64,000 nt of DNA. Origin: Desulfosarcina ovata subsp. ovata (GTDB taxonomy: Bacteria > Desulfobacterota > Desulfobacteria > Desulfobacterales > Desulfosarcinaceae). The notes beneath the pieces are model-generated. The model saw only the letters and a list, made by a program, of their open reading frames with translations. It searched no databases and was not told where the DNA came from. The position numbers and the translations under genes were made by a program. The stretch lies in the NCBI RefSeq assembly GCF_009689005.1, contig NZ_AP021879.1, forward strand, positions 2,604,001 to 2,668,000, written 5' to 3'. Positions 51,113 through 59,129 of this stretch are shown here, one piece after another. The first letter of the stretch is position 1; the number at the start of each line of letters is the position of its first letter.

Positions 51113-52951
51113 TTATCCGATATCCAGATCGGCTTTTTTGAACGCTTGTACCGGCGGCCCGCCCAGGATTCGCGTCAGGATGTCGTTCAGCGTTGCCGGA
51201 TCGTTGTCGAAGCCGCCATGCGCCGTGCTCAGCGTCCGCGGTTGTTTGTCCGCATCTCCCTGACTGTAGAGGATTTCCAGTTTCGGCGGGGTATCGTCCA
51301 GGGTATTGCAATAGCGCTGCATGCCCAGAATCGGCGCCGGGGTATCCTCCTCAAAAGCGCGCGAGACGAAATAGAGCAGCGACTTGCGGTAGGGACCGAC
51401 CGTATCGTCCACCTCGAGGGTTTCGCTGAGGTTGTAGATCGTCATCTGATCGATACCAAAATCGCCGGCCTTGCCGGTCAGCAGGGGATGATAGTGGCTG
51501 TGATAAAGTGCCATGGTGGCGGCGGGGGCCAGCAGGCTGCAGGTCTTGACCCGCAACCGGGGCGCCAGCGTCTTCAATGCCGCCAGCAAATGGGCCAGGA
51601 GAACCGCCCCGGTGCTGTGGCCCACCACATGCAGGTTGAGTGTGAATCCCTCCCCTTCGCTCAGATGCTCTGCAAAGGCCTTGAGGGTCTGTACACCGGC
51701 ATGGTCCTTTTCAAATCCGCTGGTGGCACCGGCCTTCATTTCGCGCCACAGGGCCCGTCCGGGACGCCGGGCCAGGCGTTCGATCAACTGATCCCACCAG
51801 TCGCTCAATCCGCCCACCCGCTTGCCGGCCCGTTCGCCGCGGGAGACGATCACGTCCTTCAGCTCTTCCAGAATCCCGGTGTCGTACATGATATGGAAGG
51901 GATAGATGCGGTTGTCCTTGAAGGTGTCTTGCATGGCCGCGATGCGCCGGGCCGAGTCCTTGGTGCTGTTCAGTCCGCCATGGGCATAGATCAAAAGATG
52001 ATCGTAGTTGCTGCTGGCGCCGAGGTTCTTGGCCGTGAGATCGACGTCGGCACGGTTACTCCAGTAACTCCCGGCGTCATGAAACAGGCCATCATCGATG
52101 TGCACGAAATGACCGGCGATTCTGCCGCGTGGAGGACCACTGCTCCCGACCGCCGCAGCGCCCCGCATCCGTCCCGCATCAGGGTCCCCCAGGGCCCAGA
52201 TCTGCGGAGTGGGCAGCGCCAGGCTGAGCACCCAGGCATCGGTGATGTTCGCATACCAGTCTTCGTAGGTCCACAGGGCGGTGCCGGACCGTCCCCAGTC
52301 CTTGCCCCACGAATTCTGGATCCAGAACCCCTTGCGGTTGTATCCGATGATGGCAAAGGCATGCCCGCCACGGGTCTCCTCACGAAGAGGAATCGCTCCG
52401 TTCTGAATAGCCGACGTGTTCCACCCGTCATGCACGTTGGCCGAGCAATAGATCGCTCCGGCTTCGTTGAGCGCGGCATGGAAATCGCTGATGCGCTGGT
52501 TCAGCCGGTAATAGGCGCCGATAGTATTGCTATGGGCATCCTTGGCTGCCTTGACGCTGAGGGTGCCCGGTTGGCCTTCTACATATGGCCAATAGCTGTC
52601 GCGGCAGACCCCCATATTGGCAAAGCCCTTGATCGCCCCGCGACACGACGACCCGCTGTATTCCTCACCCGGCCATTCATCGTGCTTGCGTGCCACCTCG
52701 TAAAGCATGCGCGCACTGACCTGCACCTTGTTCTGCCGCTTCTGGTTGAGCAGGTTGATCACCGCCGCCAGGCCGAATCCGGTGCAGGCCCCCTCCTGCC
52801 GCTGGTCCAGGATCGTCAGCGTCCGCGGCTTGAGCATGGCGGTCCGCAACGGGATCGGCGGCGGCGTGTAGGCCCAGTCACGATCGTCAGGAAGGTCTGC
52901 CGTGGCCGTAAGCGGATAGCCGCCCAGCCTTTTGGTATTCTCACTATCCAT
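51113..52951 (-). CDS. Papain-like cysteine peptidase fused to an alpha/beta-hydrolase (lipase-like) domain
   Basis: This 612-residue protein has two enzymatic domains. Residues ~45-245 form a C1-family papain-like domain: QEGACTGFG with Cys56, GGHAFAIIGYN with His197 and IQNSWGKDWG with Asn213 complete the catalytic triad. Residues ~310-580 form an alpha/beta-hydrolase with a YAHGG oxyanion-type strand and the nucleophile elbow GHSTGA at Ser446. No signal peptide or membrane helix is seen. The start at 52951 is set by a perfect AAGGAGGTG ribosome site; the open frame extends farther upstream without one. It is the only - strand gene here, divergent from gcdA. A toxin/effector, storage-polymer or protein-processing role are all possible. 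I do not know a characterised protein with this architecture. Confidence 0.75.
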   Translation of the reverse strand: MDSENTKRLGGYPLTATADLPDDRDWAYTPPPIPLRTAMLKPRTLTILDQRQEGACTGFGLAAVINLLNQKRQNKVQVSARMLYEVARKHDEWPGEEYSGSSCRGAIKGFANMGVCRDSYWPYVEGQPGTLSVKAAKDAHSNTIGAYYRLNQRISDFHAALNEAGAIYCSANVHDGWNTSAIQNGAIPLREETRGGHAFAIIGYNRKGFWIQNSWGKDWGRSGTALWTYEDWYANITDAWVLSLALPTPQIWALGDPDAGRMRGAAAVGSSGPPRGRIAGHFVHIDDGLFHDAGSYWSNRADVDLTAKNLGASSNYDHLLIYAHGGLNSTKDSARRIAAMQDTFKDNRIYPFHIMYDTGILEELKDVIVSRGERAGKRVGGLSDWWDQLIERLARRPGRALWREMKAGATSGFEKDHAGVQTLKAFAEHLSEGEGFTLNLHVVGHSTGAVLLAHLLAALKTLAPRLRVKTCSLLAPAATMALYHSHYHPLLTGKAGDFGIDQMTIYNLSETLEVDDTVGPYRKSLLYFVSRAFEEDTPAPILGMQRYCNTLDDTPPKLEILYSQGDADKQPRTLSTAHGGFDNDPATLNDILTRILGGPPVQAFKKADLDIG

Positions 52952-53357
52952 GGAGCACCTCCTTGGGGTTGTTTGAACGTTAGTGAAAGATGGGCTTCGT
53001 AATAAAGATGAGGAAAACGGGCTTGAACAGTGGCCGCCGGTGTTGCCGGTCAGGCTGTTCAATTTATAGCTTCATCGGACAGACGATGGCAAGCGATCAT
53101 TGCCCATCGAACAGGGCAACCGCATTTAATTGAAGGATCACCCCAATCCGGCAAATGGACGGCTGATTCGTCGATTTACCATCCCGGACGATGTCCTTAG
53201 GCATTGACATTTGGCATTATTTTCGGTTGAATCGCAAATAATTCTGGTATCGTGCAAAAGCCAACTCGGGAAAATGATTGACAGATGGTATCGTGTTGGC
53301 TAAAGAAGTTACCAATCACAAATTTGATCAAATTTTAAATCCGAAAAAGGATCAAAA
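52952..53357. other. Divergent intergenic region with paired repeats
   Basis: The 406 bases between the peptidase/lipase gene and gcdA hold no gene I can support. TGGTATCGTG occurs twice (53245-53254 and 53286-53295), and GCCAAC (53260) is inverted as GTTGGC (53295). The second copies fall between the -35 and -10 boxes of the putative gcdA promoter, as an operator would. Confidence 0.45.
53278..53306 (+). promoter_or_regulatory. Candidate sigma70 promoter of gcdA
   Basis: TTGACA (53278-53283), a 17-base spacer and TAAAGA (53301-53306), about 50 bases before the gcdA ATG. The -35 box is perfect and the -10 box is weak, which suits a regulated promoter. Confidence 0.5.
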
Positions 53358-55091
53358 ATGAGACCCTATTTTGAAAAGATGCCCGAGTTTGGACAGCCCC
53401 TGACGAGTCAGGCGAAAAAAGAAGCCAGCGAGAACGCCGCTCAGATTCTGGCGGTGGAAAAAGAGGTGGATGCCGAAGTCCAGAAAGTGAAACTGACTGG
53501 GATTCCCGAAGAGAAGATCAATGCCCGCGGGCAGCTGACCGTCTGGCAGCGGCTACGCTACCTGATTGATCCGGGAACTTGGTGCCCCCTGCACACCCTG
53601 TATAACCCGGCGGAGAACCAAGAGGGTCATACCAACGTCTTCGACGGCCTGGGCAAGATATCCGGCCGCTGGGCAGTGATCATTGGTTTTGACAACAAGT
53701 ACATGGCCGGTGCCTGGGTTGCCGGCCAGCCGGACAACATCCTGCGCGTAACCAATCTGGCCAAGCGGCTCAACGTCCCGCTGGTCTGGGTGGTCAACTG
53801 CTCCGGCGTCAAATTGCCCGAACAGGAGAAATTCTACGCCAACCGGCGCGGCAGCGGAACCCCGTTCTACCGCCATGCCGAATTGAACCAGATGGGCATT
53901 CCCGTCCTGGCCGGGATCTACGGCACCAACCCCGCTGGCGGCGGCTACCAGGGTATCAGCCCCACGATCCTTTTCGCCCACAAGGACTGCAACATTGCCG
54001 TCGGCGGCGGCGGAATCCTCTCTGGCATGTCACCAAAGGGCGCGTTTGACGTGGAGGGTGCCGAGGCCCTGATTTCAGCGGCCAAGCAGTACAAGGCCAA
54101 GCCCCCGGGATCGGTTTCGATCCATTACGATGAAACCGGTTTTTTCCGCCATGTCTTCGACACGGAAGAGGGCGTTTTGGATGGCCTCAAGGAGTATATG
54201 AAAGAGATTCCGGCTTACGCGCCCAAATTTTTCCGGGTCGCCAAACCCAAAGCACCGATCCTTGATGAGCGCGATCTGTACCACCTGTTGCCCTTCAACC
54301 AGAAACGCGCCTACAGCTTCGAGCAGTTGCTCTCCCGCATGGTGGATGGCAGCGAGCACATGGAATTCCGGCCGGACTACGGCCCGGAAGTCTACACCGG
54401 CCTGGTCAAGGTGGACGGCTATCTGGTGGCCGCCATCGGCAACCGCCAGGGCTTTCTCAAACCGGATTATCCCGAGTATGCCGACTACCCTGGCATCGGC
54501 GGCAAGCTTTACCGCCAGGGCCTGATCAAAATGAACGAATTTGTCACCCTGTGCGGTCGTGACCGCATTCCGATCGTCTGGTTCCAGGACACCAGCGGCA
54601 TCGATGTGGGGGATATCGCCGAAAAAGCCGAACTGCTCGGCCTCGGCCAAAGCCTGATCTACTCCATCCAGCAGACCGACGTGCCCCAGATTCTCATCGT
54701 CCTGCGCAAAGGCACGGCAGCGGCCCACTACGTCATGGGTGGCCCCACGGCCAACCGCCACAATGCCTTCACCTTGGGTGTGGCCACCACGGAAATTTAC
54801 GTCATGCACGGCGAAACCGCCTCCGCGGCATCCTACTCACGGCGCCTGGTCAAAGAAAAAGACGCCGGCCGCGACCTGCAACCGGTCGTGGACAAGATGA
54901 ACGAAATGGCCAAGTCTTACTATGACAACTCGCGGCCGATCTATTGTGCCCAGAAAGGCCTGGTTGATGAGATCGTACCGCTCAACCAAATCCGCAGCTA
55001 CCTGAGGGCCTTCGCCGGTGCCGCCTATCAGAACCCGAAATCGATCTGTCCGCAGCACCAGATGATTCTGCCGCGGATCACCAAGGGATAA
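53358..55091 (+). CDS. gcdA: Glutaconyl-CoA decarboxylase, alpha (carboxyltransferase) subunit
   Basis: This 577-residue biotin-dependent carboxyltransferase is closely similar in order and length to GcdA of amino-acid-fermenting bacteria: NCSGVKLPEQEKFYANRRG, GIYGTNPAGGGYQGISPT, GIGGKLYRQGLIKMNEFVTL and MGGPTANRHNAF...NPKSICPQHQMILPR. It moves the carboxyl group from glutaconyl-CoA to biotin on a partner, a step in glutamate fermentation and in anaerobic aromatic or dicarboxylate breakdown. The beta (Na+-pump), gamma and delta subunits are not next to it, so they must be elsewhere, or this is a non-pumping version. A strong terminator follows. Confidence 0.9.
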   Translation: MRPYFEKMPEFGQPLTSQAKKEASENAAQILAVEKEVDAEVQKVKLTGIPEEKINARGQLTVWQRLRYLIDPGTWCPLHTLYNPAENQEGHTNVFDGLGKISGRWAVIIGFDNKYMAGAWVAGQPDNILRVTNLAKRLNVPLVWVVNCSGVKLPEQEKFYANRRGSGTPFYRHAELNQMGIPVLAGIYGTNPAGGGYQGISPTILFAHKDCNIAVGGGGILSGMSPKGAFDVEGAEALISAAKQYKAKPPGSVSIHYDETGFFRHVFDTEEGVLDGLKEYMKEIPAYAPKFFRVAKPKAPILDERDLYHLLPFNQKRAYSFEQLLSRMVDGSEHMEFRPDYGPEVYTGLVKVDGYLVAAIGNRQGFLKPDYPEYADYPGIGGKLYRQGLIKMNEFVTLCGRDRIPIVWFQDTSGIDVGDIAEKAELLGLGQSLIYSIQQTDVPQILIVLRKGTAAAHYVMGGPTANRHNAFTLGVATTEIYVMHGETASAASYSRRLVKEKDAGRDLQPVVDKMNEMAKSYYDNSRPIYCAQKGLVDEIVPLNQIRSYLRAFAGAAYQNPKSICPQHQMILPRITKG

Positions 55092-55144
55092 CACTAACGC
55101 CTTCGCGTTGCCCACAATGACAACGCGAATCTGACGGTATGCAG

Positions 55145-55187
55145 ATCACGCCCGCCCGTTTACCCACGGGCGGGCGTGATTATTTTT
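55145..55187 (+). terminator. Intrinsic terminator after gcdA
   Basis: A perfect 15-base-pair GC-rich stem (ATCACGCCCGCCCGT at 55145-55159 with its complement at 55166-55180) closes on a six-base loop and is followed by TATTTTT. It separates gcdA from the response regulator gene. Confidence 0.85.
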
Positions 55188-55407
55188 AATCCCCCACAAC
55201 AGCGCGTTTGCCCCTGCCACTTTCGCCACCATTCTGTCCCCCCTCATAGGGGCCGTAAAAAAATTTCGGGAATTGTCAATTTTACTTATATAGTTTCAAT
55301 AAATATTGGCGATAGCATAGTCGTATTCTCTGAAAACGACGTGTAATGAGTTGTTTTTTCGATCAGGCAAAACCAAAGCGTTCAACCAGTCAGGATAAAC
55401 GATAACC

Positions 55408-56817
55408 ATGGCTCAGATTCTGGTCATAGACGATAATTTGTCCTTGTGTCATCTGATAGAAAAGGTAGTCAAAAAAATTGCCCACACCGCTGTTGTCGCC
55501 CATACCCTGGATGAGGGAATGGAAAAAGGTCAGGCGGTCAGGCCGGATATTGTGCTGCTGGACGTTCATCTGCCTGACGCCAATGGCCTCGAGGCCATGG
55601 AGCAGATTCGCCGGCTGCCATCAAACCCGGAAGTAATTATTTTCACCGGCGCCGGTGATCCCGATGGTGCGGAACAGGCGATCAAGAGTGGAGCATGGGA
55701 TTATATTGAAAAATCCACATCAATTCAAAATATCACCGCCCCCCTGCTACAGGCACTGGAGTATCGGGCGGAAAAATGCACCAAGGCGCCGGTATTCCTT
55801 GATCGCAAAAGCATTGTCGGCGGGAGCCCTCAGATTACCGAGTGCCTGGACCAGGTGGCGCAAGCCGCCATGGGTGATGCCAACGTCCTGATTACCGGTG
55901 AAACCGGAACCGGCAAAGAAGTCTTTGCCGAGGCGATTCACACCAACAGTCTGCGTGCAAAAAACAATTTCGTTGTTGTGGATTGCGCGGCCCTGCCTCA
56001 CGAATTGGTCGAAAGCATTCTGTTCGGCCATGAAAAAGGCGCTTTCACCGGTGCGGAAAAAACCCGTAACGGCCTGATTAAGCATGCCGATGGGGGCACG
56101 CTCTTTCTCGATGAGGTCGGAGAATTGCCACTCGACCTGCAAAAAAGTTTTCTCCGGGTTCTCGAGGAACGCCGATTCAGACCGGTCGGCAGCCACCAGC
56201 AGGTAAACAGCGATTTCCGTCTGGTCGCGGCCACCAATCGTGACCTGGAAACAATGGTCCAGGCCGGCAAATTCCGCGGGGACCTGCTCTTCCGGATTCG
56301 TGCGCTGCCCATCGAATTGCCCCCCTTGAGAGACCGGTCGAGAGACGTTCGCGATCTGGCGATTCACTTCAATGATAAAATCTGCGACAAAACCGGCATC
56401 CGGCCAAAGCGATTTGCCGAGGATTTCTTCGACAGTCTCTTGTACTACCCCTGGCCGGGCAATGTCCGCGAGCTCCTCCATGCCATGGAGCATGCGGTTT
56501 CTGCGGCACGATTCGAAAAAACACTTTTTGTCAGACACCTTCCCAATACGATCCGTGTTCACCTTGCCCGGCAGGGCCTTAAAACGGGCAATGGCGATGG
56601 CATGGAGAAGCCGGACAAAGGCATCCGGCTCGACCGTCCCCTTCAGGATGTCCGCAATGACGCCGTCGCAGAAGTCGAAAAGCGCTACCTTGAGGCACTC
56701 ATGCAATCGGTGGCTGGAAATGTTCAGGATGCGTGTCGGATTTCGGGACTGTCCCGTTCCCGGTTGTACCATCTACTTAAGACATATGAGCTGAATCGCA
56801 CCGCCCAAAGTGCATAG
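55408..56817 (+). CDS. Sigma54-dependent NtrC-family response regulator
   Basis: This 469-residue regulator has three domains. The receiver (residues 1-120) has the acidic pair D8/D9 and phosphoacceptor Asp52 (VLLDVHLPD). The AAA+ domain has Walker A GETGTGKE and the sigma54-contact loop GAFTGA. The C-terminal helix-turn-helix (EKRYLEALMQSVAGNVQDAC, then SGLSRSRLYHLLKTY) is of the Fis type. It activates transcription from sigma54 promoters after phosphorylation. No histidine kinase is next to it. The following chemosensory genes have a sigma54-like sequence upstream and are a plausible target. Confidence 0.92.
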   Translation: MAQILVIDDNLSLCHLIEKVVKKIAHTAVVAHTLDEGMEKGQAVRPDIVLLDVHLPDANGLEAMEQIRRLPSNPEVIIFTGAGDPDGAEQAIKSGAWDYIEKSTSIQNITAPLLQALEYRAEKCTKAPVFLDRKSIVGGSPQITECLDQVAQAAMGDANVLITGETGTGKEVFAEAIHTNSLRAKNNFVVVDCAALPHELVESILFGHEKGAFTGAEKTRNGLIKHADGGTLFLDEVGELPLDLQKSFLRVLEERRFRPVGSHQQVNSDFRLVAATNRDLETMVQAGKFRGDLLFRIRALPIELPPLRDRSRDVRDLAIHFNDKICDKTGIRPKRFAEDFFDSLLYYPWPGNVRELLHAMEHAVSAARFEKTLFVRHLPNTIRVHLARQGLKTGNGDGMEKPDKGIRLDRPLQDVRNDAVAEVEKRYLEALMQSVAGNVQDACRISGLSRSRLYHLLKTYELNRTAQSA

Positions 56818-57175
56818 TCCACTGTCCGCCTTCAATTTCGATGTGGTTGGATTGCGCGCATGCGTCGTCCTCCCGAATCGTGATGGCCAACCCGATCACC
56901 TCCCGTCACAACATGGGCACACCTCGGTCTCGAACCTTGCCGTAGGGCCATCAGCGTAACACTAACGAAAACCGCCCTGCCGTTTCCTGCCCGGTAGGAC
57001 ATTGTCCTGCCAGGCAAGGCAAAAGCCTCTCTACGCCACCGTTTCCCAATGGTCTTCATTCCTCTGCAAAGCAAATAACTAAATGATTTTATTTTGTTAT
57101 TTAATAATTTAAATCATGGCATCAAATTTGTAGTTGATCTATCCGACCAAAGAACCAATTGGAAGGAGCACCTTG
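56818..57175. other. Intergenic region before the chemosensory genes
   Basis: The 358 bases contain no gene I can support. A hairpin lies at 56988-57016 (outer TGCC/GGCA, inner GGTAGGAC/GTCCTGCC with one wobble pair, loop ATT), then an AT-rich stretch leads into a sigma54-like promoter. Confidence 0.45.
57117..57132 (+). promoter_or_regulatory. Candidate sigma54 (-24/-12) promoter
   Basis: TGGCATCAAATTTGTA fits the sigma54 consensus TGGCAC-N5-TTGCA at the -24 element (TGGCA) and at TTG of the -12 element, with one mismatch in the -12 GC. It lies 44 bases before the next ATG and downstream of a sigma54 activator gene. Confidence 0.45.
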
Positions 57176-57577
57176 ATGAACATTATTATATTTGCCCATT
57201 CCGACAGTTCTCCATACCAACGCCTCAACCATGCCATTGCGTCGCTGGACCTGGATCAATCCTTTGAGGTTTACGGGCAACTCAATCAATTCTGCCAACG
57301 TTTCAGAACCATAGCCCATCAACCGGATATTATCATCATCATGCCCGACGGTGCCGAGGAGCTGGACCGATTGATCCATCATCGTGAACTGTTTGAGAAT
57401 ACACGGACCATCGTCATCCTTCCGCAACGGGAAGAGACCCTCCTCTCCAAGGGGCACAAATTTCGCCCCAGCTTCCTCACCTACTATGACGGTGATTTTG
57501 GTGAGGTCGCCGCCGTTCTGCAGCGTGTATGCCTGAACCAGGCCCCCTGCCATCACACCCATGACCGTATCTGCTAA
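57176..57577 (+). CDS. Small receiver-like protein of unknown function
   Basis: This 133-residue soluble protein begins MNIIIFAHSDSSPYQRLNHA and has alternating strands and helices with HQPDIIIIMPDGAEELDRLI in the middle, where a response-regulator Asp might be expected. The early acidic pair of true receivers is missing, so if it is a receiver fold it is a pseudo-receiver. The ATG at 57176 follows GGAAGGAG. It opens a chemosensory operon (triple-CheW protein and chemoreceptor follow), so an adaptor or regulatory role is likely. I do not recognise a family. Confidence 0.55.
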   Translation: MNIIIFAHSDSSPYQRLNHAIASLDLDQSFEVYGQLNQFCQRFRTIAHQPDIIIIMPDGAEELDRLIHHRELFENTRTIVILPQREETLLSKGHKFRPSFLTYYDGDFGEVAAVLQRVCLNQAPCHHTHDRIC

Positions 57578-57593
57578 CCCGTTGGAGGTTCGA

Positions 57594-59129
57594 ATGGATT
57601 CGACCCAATACCGAGAGCAGCGATTCGCTTCGTTTATCCTTGATCGTGAGAAAGGCACTGAAGTGGCCATCGACGCAGAAATGGTGCTGGAGGCGACCGG
57701 CATCAGCAGGGATCTTCATCCCCTGGCCACCGGGGCTGACTTTCTGGAAGGAATGATGCGCCTGCGTGAAGACACCATACCGGTTATCAATCTGAAAAAA
57801 CGTTTGGGGCTCACCCGAACCGATTACATCGCCGAAGCAAAAGTGGCGGTGGTTGGGATGTCCGGTTTTCGCTTCGGTCTTTTGGTTGATGATATCCGGG
57901 ATGTCCTGATGGTCTCCGATGAAAATATCCATCCCATCCACCCGGCACTGCTCACCGAGATGAGCCTGATCACCAATTTGATCAAACTCGAAAATGGTCA
58001 GCGCACCCTGCAGCTGCTGAACCTGCAGCGCCTCTTCGGAGATACCCAGGTCGCCCGTCAATGCCAGGCCGTCGATACGGATACCGCCGCTGCAATCCCG
58101 GGCAAGCAGCGAACCTTTTCCCGTTTCGTCGTTTTCACCGTAAGGGATCAGCATTACGGAATACCGGTGGAACAGGCACAGGAGATCACTTTTCTTTCAG
58201 AGATCGACAAAACCTTCAAAAGCGATTCCATCGAAGGTTCCCTGGATCTTCGCGGCCACGCCATACCGGTCATCAATGCCGCCCATCTCTTTCAGCAAAA
58301 ATTGGATAGCGGTTCCCCGGGCGTGGGAACACGCGTACTGGTCCTTGATTCCGAGGAATTCCAATATGGCCTGATTGTCGATCGCATCTGCGAGATTATC
58401 TGTATCGCCGATGATGACGTCATGTGCCTGCCCCACTCCGGAAACAGTGCCGTGAGCGGTGTCTATCAGCAGGCCGATGGCAGCAATATCATGCTAATCC
58501 GGGTAAATGAATTGATTGGCGACCAGCAACAGGGACTGCGTTCCGTCGCAAGGCTCAAATCCCGTGTCGGCGACGATGCAGCGGCGGCCGTCAGGGCCGA
58601 TACCCGCCACCTTATCACAGCGGACTGCTATCTGGTTTTTTCCATTGGCAGAAAGTTTGCTGTCGAACTGAACGATGTCCAGGAAATCATTGAGCCCACG
58701 GCATTGATGAATATCCCGGCGGCAGGCGGGGTGGATCAGCGGGCACTCAATTTGAGAGGAAGCGTCATTCCGGTGGTCAACCTACGCTGTTTCTATCAAT
58801 TCGACACGGATGAGGCACCTGAAAATCAAAAACTGATCATTGCCAAAAATGGCGATCAACTGATCGCCCTGGAGGTGGATCAGATTTTAACCATCTATAA
58901 ACAGGTTCAGTTCCAAAAGACCCCGTCCCTGAATCCGAAATTCAGCGGCAAACAGGACACCCTCGACCGTCTGATCGAATTTTCCGATGAATCGGGCATC
59001 ACCGAGCACGTCCTGGTCATCAATGTCGGGGCCATGATGAACAACCACCTGGGCCTTTCTGCAAATTATGAATCAACGACAGATCAAGCAACGGTGAAGG
59101 AGAACAGCAATGGCGACAACTCAGCGTAA
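57594..59129 (+). CDS. Triple CheW-domain coupling protein
   Basis: This 511-residue protein is made of three tandem CheW domains (about 10-150, 175-330 and 345-490). Each has the strand pattern with a conserved PVINL/PVINA/PVVNL turn ([34 protein letters not shown]) and a second half with [16 protein letters not shown] and LIALEVDQI. CheW couples chemoreceptors to CheA; three copies in a chain could bridge several receptors or array units. The ATG at 57594 follows GGAGG. It overlaps the downstream receptor gene by 20 bases. No CheA, CheR, CheB or CheY gene is in the window. Confidence 0.88.
   Translation: MDSTQYREQRFASFILDREKGTEVAIDAEMVLEATGISRDLHPLATGADFLEGMMRLREDTIPVINLKKRLGLTRTDYIAEAKVAVVGMSGFRFGLLVDDIRDVLMVSDENIHPIHPALLTEMSLITNLIKLENGQRTLQLLNLQRLFGDTQVARQCQAVDTDTAAAIPGKQRTFSRFVVFTVRDQHYGIPVEQAQEITFLSEIDKTFKSDSIEGSLDLRGHAIPVINAAHLFQQKLDSGSPGVGTRVLVLDSEEFQYGLIVDRICEIICIADDDVMCLPHSGNSAVSGVYQQADGSNIMLIRVNELIGDQQQGLRSVARLKSRVGDDAAAAVRADTRHLITADCYLVFSIGRKFAVELNDVQEIIEPTALMNIPAAGGVDQRALNLRGSVIPVVNLRCFYQFDTDEAPENQKLIIAKNGDQLIALEVDQILTIYKQVQFQKTPSLNPKFSGKQDTLDRLIEFSDESGITEHVLVINVGAMMNNHLGLSANYESTTDQATVKENSNGDNSA

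Noticed and set aside
51146..53002. A 618-codon + strand frame opposite the papain/lipase fusion
   Set aside because: The - strand protein has two complete catalytic motif sets and a perfect ribosome site; the + strand frame has neither.
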